From an uncultured Bergeyella sp. (GTDB taxonomy: Bacteria; Bacteroidota; Bacteroidia; Flavobacteriales; Weeksellaceae): a stretch of 6,579 bases of DNA. The notes beneath the pieces were generated by a model. The model searched no databases. It was given only the letters and a program-made list of their open reading frames with translations, and was not told the origin of the DNA. The DNA lies in contig CAKAOY010000065.1 of the NCBI GenBank assembly GCA_916710115.1, positions 1-6,579 on the forward strand, read 5' to 3'. The translations under genes were made by a program, and so were the position numbers. Within the stretch, counting starts at the first letter, position 1. The number at the start of each line of letters is the position of its first letter. This document shows, piece by piece, positions 1 through 6,579 of the stretch.

Positions 1-8
1 CTATCTCT

Positions 9-1604
9 TTATTGATTGTTAAACTCTGATATAAAGTGTAGTTTTACATTTGGAAATTTTTCTTGCGTCATTGTGATGGTAAAGGACGAATCTGCCAAAA
101 ATACCAACTGATTATACTTATCCCGAGCTAAGAATCGTTGTTTTAACCTCGCAAATTCCTTGAATTCTTCTGATTTTTCATCGGCTTCTACCCAACAAGC
201 CTTATGAATAGAGATTGGTTCGTAAGTACATTTTGCACCATATTCGTGTTCCAATCTATATTGTATTACCTCATATTGTAAGGCTCCCACAGTACCTATA
301 ATTTTTCTACCATTCATCTCCAAAGTGAAAAGTTGGGCTACTCCCTCATCCATTAGTTGGTCTATACCTTTTGCTAACTGCTTAGCTTTCAGAGGGTCAT
401 CATTATTAATATATCTAAAATGCTCTGGGGAAAAACTTGGTATTCCCTTAAAATTTAATTTTTCACCCGCCGTTAGAGTATCTCCTATTCGGAAATTCCC
501 TGTATCGTGTAGGCCAACAATATCACCAGGAAAACTCTCATCTACAACCTCTTTTTTATCTGCAAAAAATGCATTCGGAGAGGAAAATTTCATTTTTTTC
601 CCCTCTCTCACGAGCAGATAATTTTCATTTCGTTTAAAAGTTCCTGAAACAATTTTCACAAAAGCCAATCTATCACGGTGTTTTGGATCCATATTGGCAT
701 GTATTTTAAAGACAAACCCTGTGAAATTATTTTCCTCTGGTCTTACCTCACGATTATCCGCTTGCTTCGGCTGAGGGTTCGGAGCAATATCTATGAAAGC
801 ATCTAACAATTCTCTCACTCCAAAATTATTCAACGCTGAACCAAAAAATACAGGCTGCTGTTGTCCTGTCATATATTCTTCTTTACTGAATTCTGGATAC
901 ACGGACTCTATTAATTCTAGCTCATCTCTTAAGGTTTGCGAAGCTTTTTTCCCTATTGCCTCATCAATTGATGGGTCATTTAGGTCATTAAACGTGATGC
1001 TATCTCCAATTTTTTGTTTTTTCTCTTCTAAGAATAGTTGGATATTTTTCTCCCAAATATTATAAATTCCCTGAAACTCGGCTCCCATACCGATAGGTAA
1101 TGAGAGTGGCACTACGGACAGACCTAATTTCTGTTCCACCTCGTCAAGAAGGTCAAAGGCATCCTTCCCCTCTCTATCAAGTTTGTTAATGAAAACTATC
1201 ATTGGGATATTCCTCATTCTGCACACTTGAACGAGTTTTTCCGTTTGCTCTTCTACCCCTTTTGCCACATCAATTACTACAATTACGGAATCTACCGCTG
1301 TAAGTGTTCGGTATGTATCTTCAGCAAAATCTTTATGCCCTGGTGTATCTAATATATTGATTTTATGACCTTTATAATTAAACGCCAAAACAGAAGTCGC
1401 TACGGAAATTCCTCTTTGCCTCTCAATTTCCATAAAGTCGGAAGTTGCTCCTTTTTTTATTTTATTAGATTTCACCGCTCCTGCCTCTTGGATTGCTCCT
1501 CCGAACAAAAGTAATTTTTCAGTAAGAGTAGTTTTACCAGCATCTGGGTGAGAAATAATACCAAAAGTTTTTCTTTTTTGTATTTCTTGAATTAAATTTG
1601 ACAT
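9..1604 (-). CDS. prfC: Peptide chain release factor 3 (RF3), translational GTPase
   Basis: RF3 is a cytoplasmic GTPase that speeds removal of RF1/RF2 from the ribosome after peptide release. The 531-residue product is close to the usual RF3 length (about 530), so the gene looks complete; its TAA stop is 8 bases from the window edge. The G domain fills roughly the first 275 residues: P-loop SHPDAGKTT at 18-26, switch I region with ERQRGISV at 61-68, DTPGH at 86-90, NKLD at 140-143 and the GSALNNFGV guanine-binding segment at 255-263. A beta-barrel domain (about 290-385) and the RF3 C-terminal domain follow. RF3 is preferred over EF-G or LepA because of the short length, the RF3-type SHPDAGKTT P-loop and the C-terminal stretch around GTVGALQYEV. 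The ATG at 1604 is the only start that keeps the N-terminal helix before the P-loop. The gene is 38 bp after the oxidoreductase gene and has a TATCTTTG box just upstream, so it may have its own promoter. Confidence 0.97.
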   Translation of the reverse strand: MSNLIQEIQKRKTFGIISHPDAGKTTLTEKLLLFGGAIQEAGAVKSNKIKKGATSDFMEIERQRGISVATSVLAFNYKGHKINILDTPGHKDFAEDTYRTLTAVDSVIVVIDVAKGVEEQTEKLVQVCRMRNIPMIVFINKLDREGKDAFDLLDEVEQKLGLSVVPLSLPIGMGAEFQGIYNIWEKNIQLFLEEKKQKIGDSITFNDLNDPSIDEAIGKKASQTLRDELELIESVYPEFSKEEYMTGQQQPVFFGSALNNFGVRELLDAFIDIAPNPQPKQADNREVRPEENNFTGFVFKIHANMDPKHRDRLAFVKIVSGTFKRNENYLLVREGKKMKFSSPNAFFADKKEVVDESFPGDIVGLHDTGNFRIGDTLTAGEKLNFKGIPSFSPEHFRYINNDDPLKAKQLAKGIDQLMDEGVAQLFTLEMNGRKIIGTVGALQYEVIQYRLEHEYGAKCTYEPISIHKACWVEADEKSEEFKEFARLKQRFLARDKYNQLVFLADSSFTITMTQEKFPNVKLHFISEFNNQ

Positions 1605-1613
1605 ATCTTATAT

Positions 1614-1651
1614 TAATTATGCAAAGATAATGATTTTATATTTTATTGAAA
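1614..1651 (-). promoter_or_regulatory. Probable Bacteroidota-type promoter of prfC
   Basis: On the minus strand, TATCTTTG (1629-1622) matches the Bacteroidota -7 consensus TAnnTTTG exactly. An imperfect -33 element, TTTC (1651-1648), lies 18 bp further upstream, where TTTG or TTG would be expected. Transcription would start a few bases downstream, near 1614-1617, leaving a leader of only about 10-13 bases before the prfC ATG. The upstream half overlaps the last codons of the oxidoreductase gene. The -7 match is strong and the -33 match is weak. Confidence 0.55.
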
Positions 1652-2644
1652 TACTAATATTGTTTTTCCTCGTGAGCGTTCGTTTGCGACCTTGTTAAGA
1701 GCATCATTCACCTCTTCAAACGAAAAAACTTTGTCAATAGATGGCTTCACTCTTGTTTTGGATAAAATATCTGCCACCTCGGATAGCTGTACTCCATTGC
1801 TTTCTACATAAATAAAATCATAATGTACACCTTTTTTATTCGCTATCAAATCAAGTTTTAATCCTGCTAATCGGAATAAAATTCTTTTCCATATTGGGAA
1901 ACTCATTCGTTTAGCAAAAGCTCCGTTTGGCATAGCACGAAGCGATACCAAATGACCGCCTTTTCTTAGAATATTCATTTGTTTGATAGTCTCTGAACCA
2001 CCCAAGGTATCCAGCACATAATCTATATCTTTTAGGATTTTGGTATAGTCTTCCATTTTATAATCTATAAATTGGTCTACTCCCAAATCCATTACTCTTT
2101 CTTTATTAGCAAGGGCTCCATTAGTTATTACCTTTAGACCTTTTGCCTTGGCAATTGGTATAGCCATTGCACCTACTCCACCTGTTCCACCAGAAATAAA
2201 TATAGTTTTCCCTGTATCTATTTTCATTAAATCTAAAGCCTGTATAACAGTAAGAGCTGTTAATGGAACGGCCGCAGCTTCCACATCCGATAGATAGTCA
2301 GGGACCTTTGCTAATGCATTTACATCCACCGCTACATACTCTGCGAAAGCACCAATATGAGATAGAGGAAGCCTTGTGAAGACTCTATCCCCCACTCTAA
2401 ATTGAGAAACACTATTACCTACCTTTTCTATTATTCCAACCATTTCATTTCCAGCAGTAAGGGGTAATTTATACGGAGTGACGAGTTTTACCTCACCACG
2501 AGAAATCATATTATCCAAAGGATTTACCCCTGCTGTTTTAATTTTTACAAGTGCTTGATTATCATTTATTTGTGGTATAGGAATATCTACTATATTTAAA
2601 ATCGGATTCTGTTTATTGTATTTTGTTAATTGTGCCACTTTCAT
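1643..2644 (-). CDS. Zinc-free MDR-family NAD(P)-dependent oxidoreductase (quinone oxidoreductase-like)
   Basis: This is a medium-chain dehydrogenase/reductase with two domains: a GroES-like N-terminal half (about residues 1-125) and a Rossmann nucleotide-binding half. Counting from the chosen start, visible motifs are AGVNPLDN (38-45), NEMVG (66-70), VGDRVF (84-89), the glycine-rich turn SGGTGGVG (151-158) and LDTLGG (211-216). The Cys/His ligands of catalytic or structural zinc are absent, so it belongs with the zinc-independent quinone/enone reductase branch rather than classical alcohol dehydrogenases. The substrate cannot be told from sequence. The frame is open back to an ATG at 2683, but that start would add 13 residues without family resemblance and overlap the upstream metallopeptidase gene. 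The ATG at 2644 gives MKVAQLTKY..., typical of the family, a 333-residue protein and a 16-bp gap to that gene; the adjacent ATG at 2647 is also possible. It probably sits at the end of the purE-led cluster. No terminator is visible after it. Confidence 0.88.
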   Translation of the reverse strand: MKVAQLTKYNKQNPILNIVDIPIPQINDNQALVKIKTAGVNPLDNMISRGEVKLVTPYKLPLTAGNEMVGIIEKVGNSVSQFRVGDRVFTRLPLSHIGAFAEYVAVDVNALAKVPDYLSDVEAAAVPLTALTVIQALDLMKIDTGKTIFISGGTGGVGAMAIPIAKAKGLKVITNGALANKERVMDLGVDQFIDYKMEDYTKILKDIDYVLDTLGGSETIKQMNILRKGGHLVSLRAMPNGAFAKRMSFPIWKRILFRLAGLKLDLIANKKGVHYDFIYVESNGVQLSEVADILSKTRVKPSIDKVFSFEEVNDALNKVANERSRGKTILVFQ

Positions 2645-2660
2645 CATAATTCTATAACAC

Positions 2661-3356
2661 TTAATTTCTTCGGCGGTCTCCAAGTAATAAAGATGCCCAA
2701 TAAAGTAACTGAGCCAGAGAGCCTAAAGCCGCTACAACATAAGTTCGCGCCGCCCATTTTAAACTGTCCTCTACCCCACCAAACTCGGACGGAGTAATCA
2801 TTCCTGTGGATTGTAGCCATTTCATAGCTCGGTTGCTCGCATCATATTCTACCGGTAATGTAATAAATGTAAAAAGTGTAGTAACAGCAAACAATAATAC
2901 ACCTAATGCAAGGACTAATTTACCTAGGCTACTCGTAGCCATTAAAAAAATTCCTGCCATAATGACAAATTGTGACATTCTAGAACTTATATTCACCATT
3001 GGGACCAATTTAGACCTCATCTGCAACATCGAATAGCCTAAAGCATGCTGTACGGCGTGCCCCACCTCATGAGCTGCAACAGCAGCAGCAGCTACATTTC
3101 GCTCCATATACACTGCCTCAGACAGATTTACAGTCTTATCCATTGGATTATAATGATCTGTAAGTTGTCCTGCTACCGAAATAACTCGAACATCTGTGAT
3201 TCCATTGTCGTGGAGCATCTTCTCTGCTATCTCTTTTCCTGATAATCCATTTTGTAGGCGAACCTTAGAATAGTATTCAAATTTGGACTGCAACTTAGAC
3301 GACACATACCAACTAACAAGCATCGTAAGCCCAATAATGATATAATAAATTCCCAT
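2661..3356 (-). CDS. Membrane-bound neutral zinc metallopeptidase (YugP type)
   Basis: The 231-residue product fits the YugP-like family of membrane zinc metallopeptidases in length and layout. A hydrophobic segment opens the protein (about 2-18). A soluble stretch follows (about 20-115) with the zinc-binding HExxH motif HEVGH at 96-100, in the context AAHEVGHAVQHA; H96 and H100 should bind zinc and E97 act as general base. Three further hydrophobic segments come at about 118-140, 145-167 and 203-225. A conserved-looking PVEYDAS (168-174) lies after the third segment; E170 could be the third metal ligand, but that is inference. The substrate is unknown for the family. The protein should sit in the inner membrane with the catalytic loop between the first two segments. 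The ATG at 3356 keeps the N-terminal membrane segment. The gene follows the SUI1-like gene after 44 bp and is followed by the oxidoreductase gene after 16 bp, suggesting co-transcription without an obvious shared function. Confidence 0.9.
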   Translation of the reverse strand: MGIYYIIIGLTMLVSWYVSSKLQSKFEYYSKVRLQNGLSGKEIAEKMLHDNGITDVRVISVAGQLTDHYNPMDKTVNLSEAVYMERNVAAAAVAAHEVGHAVQHALGYSMLQMRSKLVPMVNISSRMSQFVIMAGIFLMATSSLGKLVLALGVLLFAVTTLFTFITLPVEYDASNRAMKWLQSTGMITPSEFGGVEDSLKWAARTYVVAALGSLAQLLYWASLLLGDRRRN

Positions 3357-3400
3357 TTCTTATCTTTTTTAGTTTACATAAGTCAAAAACTATGCCATGT

Positions 3401-3724
3401 CTATCCACCGACTCTTTTTGTCTTATATCCCATCTCCGTAAGGATTTTTATTACCTTATCCCTATTATCTCCTTGTATGATGATAATTCCATTTTTTTCT
3501 GAGCCTCCAATTCCTAGTGTAGTTTTTATTTTTTTGGAAATCTGTTTCAGCATATCGTCATTTCCTTCAAAACCTTCTATTATAGTTACGGGTTTCCCAT
3601 TTCGTCCCTTTTTCTCAAACTTACAAATAAGTGGTTCTTTCTGCTCAAAAGGTTCTTCTGGCATCTGGAAATCTTGCTCTATATGGTCTGGAAAAAGATT
3701 TTTAAGTTGGTCTCTCAAATCCAT
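3401..3724 (-). CDS. SUI1/eIF1-like translation initiation factor (YciH family)
   Basis: This 107-residue protein is a bacterial SUI1-domain protein of the YciH type, related to eukaryotic eIF1. In Escherichia coli, YciH has been linked to start-site fidelity and to inhibiting translation under stress; the role here is inferred from that family. The first 30 or so residues are acidic and probably flexible. The SUI1 domain covers about 33-106, with KKGRNGKPVTIIEGF (38-52), LGIGGSEKNG (70-79) and IIIQGDNRDKV (81-91), which are the basic, glycine-rich and IQGD segments that define the family. Its ATG shares one base with the purE stop codon (TAATG), so the two genes should be transcribed together and the SUI1 gene is likely translated by ribosomes re-initiating after purE. 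The start is well fixed by this overlap. The metallopeptidase gene follows after 44 bp. Confidence 0.92.
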   Translation of the reverse strand: MDLRDQLKNLFPDHIEQDFQMPEEPFEQKEPLICKFEKKGRNGKPVTIIEGFEGNDDMLKQISKKIKTTLGIGGSEKNGIIIIQGDNRDKVIKILTEMGYKTKRVGG

Positions 3725-4227
3725 TATTTATCGTATTGATTAGGGTAAGTCTTCTTAACTTCATCTATATTGCTTAAGACTTTTTCTTTTAGAGAATCTT
3801 GATATTTTTGCAATTTTTGAGAGATTTCCTCATCTGTTACTCCCATTATTTTTGATGCTAAAATCCCTGCATTTGTCGCTCCATTAAGTGCTACCGTGGC
3901 TACTGGTATTCCTGATGGCATTTGTAAAATAGACAATACAGAATCCCATCCATCTATGGAATTACTAGACAAAATAGGCACACCTATCACGGGTAATGTA
4001 GTGCAACTTGCTACCATACCTGGCAAATGTGCTGCACCACCTGCTCCTGCAATAATCACTTTTATACCTCTATCTTTTGCGGATTTTGCATAGTCAAACA
4101 TTCTCTCAGGAGTTCTATGAGCCGATACAATTGTAAGTTCGTACGGAATACCTAATTGTTCCAAAAAATCTGATGCTTGTTTCATTATTACCAAATCACT
4201 TTGGCTTCCCATAATAATTCCTACCAT
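3724..4227 (-). CDS. purE: N5-carboxyaminoimidazole ribonucleotide mutase (PurE, class I)
   Basis: PurE converts N5-carboxyaminoimidazole ribonucleotide to 4-carboxy-5-aminoimidazole ribonucleotide in cytoplasmic purine synthesis, working after the ATP-dependent PurK. The 167 residues cover the whole compact family fold. Visible motifs are GSQSD (7-11), SAHRTP (35-40) with the catalytic-site H37, [12 protein letters not shown] (60-71), PVIGVP (79-84) and the [14 protein letters not shown] segment (100-113). The SAHRTP form and the full core match the class I mutase rather than the CO2-using class II enzyme. purK is not in this window, so the substrate must be made from a gene elsewhere. The ATG at 4227 places [11 protein letters not shown] at the N-terminus as usual. 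The gene begins 23 bp after the T-run of the terminator that follows atpC, and its stop overlaps the start of the SUI1-like gene by one base. Confidence 0.96.
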   Translation of the reverse strand: MVGIIMGSQSDLVIMKQASDFLEQLGIPYELTIVSAHRTPERMFDYAKSAKDRGIKVIIAGAGGAAHLPGMVASCTTLPVIGVPILSSNSIDGWDSVLSILQMPSGIPVATVALNGATNAGILASKIMGVTDEEISQKLQKYQDSLKEKVLSNIDEVKKTYPNQYDK

Positions 4228-4250
4228 TTTTTTATATTTTGATTATTTTA

Positions 4251-4287
4251 TCTAAAAAAATCCCCTTGAAAATTTCAAGAGGATTTT
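4251..4287 (-). terminator. Rho-independent terminator after atpC
   Basis: On the minus strand, AAAATCCTCTTG (4287-4276) pairs with CAAGGGGATTTT (4268-4257) around a 7-base loop (4275-4269). The 12-bp stem can extend inward by three A-T pairs, leaving a single-base loop on paper. The run TTTTTTT (4260-4254) follows directly. One position forms a U-G wobble in the minus-strand RNA but a C-A mismatch in the plus-strand RNA, so the structure is better formed in the atpDC direction. It ends 45 bp after the atpC stop and sits just ahead of purE, which is read in the same direction. Confidence 0.85.
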
Positions 4288-4331
4288 AACTATTAACCCA
4301 TCTACCTATATTCTATTATATGATAGATTTT

Positions 4332-4613
4332 TTATTCACAAAGGATAATTCCTTTATTATTATTAAACTCAACCACTCCACTATTTAGTTGATAGGCATA
4401 CATTACCTCTTTCCCATCTATTTTCGTAAAGTGCTTTTTATATACTTCGTCTATTTCATCAGTGAAAAGTTTGATGCTTCCTCCTTCCAATGAAGACACC
4501 ACAGCTGCGTGGTTTTTCATAATATGAAATTCTCCATTTTTACCTGGCAACAATACAGAATCCACTTCTCCTTCAAAAATAACAGACTCTGGTGTTAAAA
4601 CTTTTATATTCAT
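4332..4613 (-). CDS. atpC: F1 ATP synthase epsilon subunit, short form
   Basis: AtpC is the epsilon subunit of the F1 central stalk; it joins gamma to the membrane c-ring. The 93-residue product contains only the N-terminal beta-sandwich domain, with the family signature LLPGKNGEFHIMKNHAA at 21-37. The two-helix C-terminal domain found in the roughly 135-140-residue epsilon of Escherichia coli or Bacillus is missing. The protein ends cleanly at a stop after the last strand (KGIILCE), with no sign of a frameshift, and short epsilon subunits are usual in Bacteroidota. Since the C-terminal helices perform the ATP-sensitive self-inhibition of F1 elsewhere, that control is presumably absent or handled otherwise. 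It lies 66 bp after atpD with no promoter or hairpin that I trust in between, so the two are co-transcribed. The ATG at 4613 gives MNIKVLTPE..., a normal family start. Confidence 0.94.
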   Translation of the reverse strand: MNIKVLTPESVIFEGEVDSVLLPGKNGEFHIMKNHAAVVSSLEGGSIKLFTDEIDEVYKKHFTKIDGKEVMYAYQLNSGVVEFNNNKGIILCE

Positions 4614-4679
4614 TTTAATCAGATTTCAAACTCAATGATTAATCTTATAATATATCAATCATCAAGTCATTATGGATTA

Positions 4680-6191
<1,512 letters not shown>

Positions 6192-6204
6192 CTAATTTTT
6201 TTCT

Positions 6205-6240
6205 TGTGTGCAAATATAACAAATATTATTTAATTAACAA
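6205..6240 (-). promoter_or_regulatory. Bacteroidota-type promoter of atpDC
   Basis: On the minus strand, TTG (6240-6238) is followed after exactly 19 bp by TATATTTG (6218-6211), a full match to the Bacteroidota -33/-7 pattern TTG ... TAnnTTTG. The predicted transcription start is near 6205, giving a leader of about 15-20 bases before the atpD ATG at 6188. The leader is A-rich (AAGAAAAAAATTAGCAA) and has no Shine-Dalgarno motif, as is normal in this phylum. Confidence 0.8.
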
Positions 6241-6288
6241 TTTTTTAATGGAAATATTTTACTTTTTATTCTACTTACTACAAAATTA

Positions 6289-6325
6289 TTGCTCAAAAAA
6301 AAGATTTTTATCATATTTGCAACTC
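6289..6325 (+). promoter_or_regulatory. Probable Bacteroidota-type promoter of ribF
   Basis: On the plus strand, TTG (6289-6291) is followed after 20 bp by CATATTTG (6312-6319), which differs from TAnnTTTG only at its first base. Transcription would begin near 6325, leaving about 20 leader bases before the TTG start codon of ribF at 6345. It diverges from the atpD promoter; the two -33 elements are about 48 bp apart. The position, directly ahead of a coding start, supports it more than the motif alone does. Confidence 0.6.
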
Positions 6326-6344
6326 AATTTTAAGATTTAAAACT

Positions 6345-6579
6345 TTGGAAATCATTCAAAATTTAGAGCAATATTACCCTCAAAAGCCATTAGTTCTTTC
6401 TATTGGTATGTTCGATGGGGTACATCGTGGGCATCAAGAGATTATACACAAAATCAATAATATAGCCCAAAAAATGCAGTGGGAATCTGCTATCCTCACC
6501 TTCACCCCTCATCCAAGATTAGTCTTCAATCCTAACGACAATTTAAAACTACTAAATACCCTTGACGAAAAAATATATC
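6345..6579 (+). CDS. ribF: Bifunctional riboflavin kinase/FAD synthetase, 5' part only
   Basis: RibF phosphorylates riboflavin to FMN and adenylates FMN to FAD. The window holds the first 78 codons; the frame is still open at the right edge. The visible part is the start of the FMN adenylyltransferase domain, with the nucleotidyltransferase motif GMFDGVHRGH (21-30, including HxGH at 27-30) and TFTPHPR (52-58), both typical of RibF. The start is a TTG at 6345, read as methionine, giving MEIIQNLEQYYPQ.... The frame is open upstream to a stop at 6246-6248 but contains no in-frame ATG there. The first in-frame ATG (6408) lies inside the GMFDGVH motif and would destroy it. The probable promoter ends just before 6345, which also fits the TTG. 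The C-terminal riboflavin kinase domain would lie outside the window, so bifunctionality is assumed from the family. Confidence 0.93.
   Translation, partial: MEIIQNLEQYYPQKPLVLSIGMFDGVHRGHQEIIHKINNIAQKMQWESAILTFTPHPRLVFNPNDNLKLLNTLDEKIY

Noticed and set aside
325..1065. Plus-strand open frames at 325-621 and 793-1065
   Set aside because: They lie entirely opposite prfC, show no recognisable protein features and are Ser/Pro/Phe-rich in the way expected from reading an A+T-rich gene backwards.
2645..2683. Longer start of the oxidoreductase at 2683
   Set aside because: It adds METAEEIKCYRIM, which does not resemble the family N-terminus, and overlaps the 3' end of the metallopeptidase gene; the ATG at 2644 fits better.
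2806..3242. Plus-strand open frames at 2806-3036 and 3045-3242
   Set aside because: They are antisense to the metallopeptidase gene, whose HExxH motif and membrane segments make it the real coding strand.
3384..3393. Possible promoter for the metallopeptidase gene, TAGTTTTTG on the minus strand
   Set aside because: The gap in the -7 box is three bases instead of two and no TTG lies at the proper distance upstream.
3477..4093. Plus-strand open frames at 3477-3743 and 3896-4093
   Set aside because: They are antisense to the SUI1-like gene and purE, both clearly recognised families; no family resemblance in the opposite frames.
4614..4679. Possible hairpin or promoter in the 66 bp between atpD and atpC
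   Set aside because: Only short A+T palindromes such as GATTAATC are present, with no T-run and no TAnnTTTG box in the right place.

Overview
The window looks like ordinary chromosome from an A+T-rich member of the Bacteroidota, most likely a flavobacterium of the Weeksellaceae type (Riemerella/Chryseobacterium-like). Three things support this. Start codons lack Shine-Dalgarno motifs and sit behind A-rich leaders. Upstream sequences carry the Bacteroidota promoter pattern TTG ... TAnnTTTG. The ATP synthase proteins have the form expected for this phylum: a short epsilon subunit, and a long beta subunit encoded in an atpD-atpC pair away from the other atp genes. The genus is an inference from protein resemblance and was not tested.

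Layout. Seven complete genes lie on the minus strand, so transcription runs from right to left: atpD (6188-4680), atpC (4613-4332), a rho-independent terminator (4287-4251), purE (4227-3724), a SUI1/YciH-type initiation factor (3724-3401, sharing one base with purE), a membrane zinc metallopeptidase of the YugP type (3356-2661), a zinc-free MDR oxidoreductase (best start 2644, end 1643) and prfC (1604-9). On the plus strand the window ends inside the 5' part of ribF, which begins at a TTG codon at 6345 and continues past the right edge.

Transcription units. The 156 bp between atpD and ribF hold two divergent promoters. The one for atpD is a full match (TTG, 19 bp, TATATTTG) and the one for ribF has one mismatch. 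atpD and atpC form one unit closed by the terminator. purE, the SUI1 gene, the metallopeptidase and the oxidoreductase are closely spaced (1-base overlap, 44 bp and 16 bp) and may be co-transcribed, but no clean promoter lies between the terminator and purE. prfC has its own TAnnTTTG box just upstream, so it is probably at least partly independent.

Function. The genes are housekeeping: ATP synthesis (F1 beta and epsilon), purine synthesis (PurE), flavin cofactor synthesis (RibF), translation (RF3 and the SUI1-like factor), membrane proteolysis and a redox enzyme. I found no RNA gene, insertion sequence, CRISPR array, prophage or defence module, and no convincing undescribed system. The points most worth a second look are the terminator-to-purE junction, the purE/SUI1 overlap, the insertion in AtpD, the missing C-terminal domain of AtpC and the TTG start of ribF.
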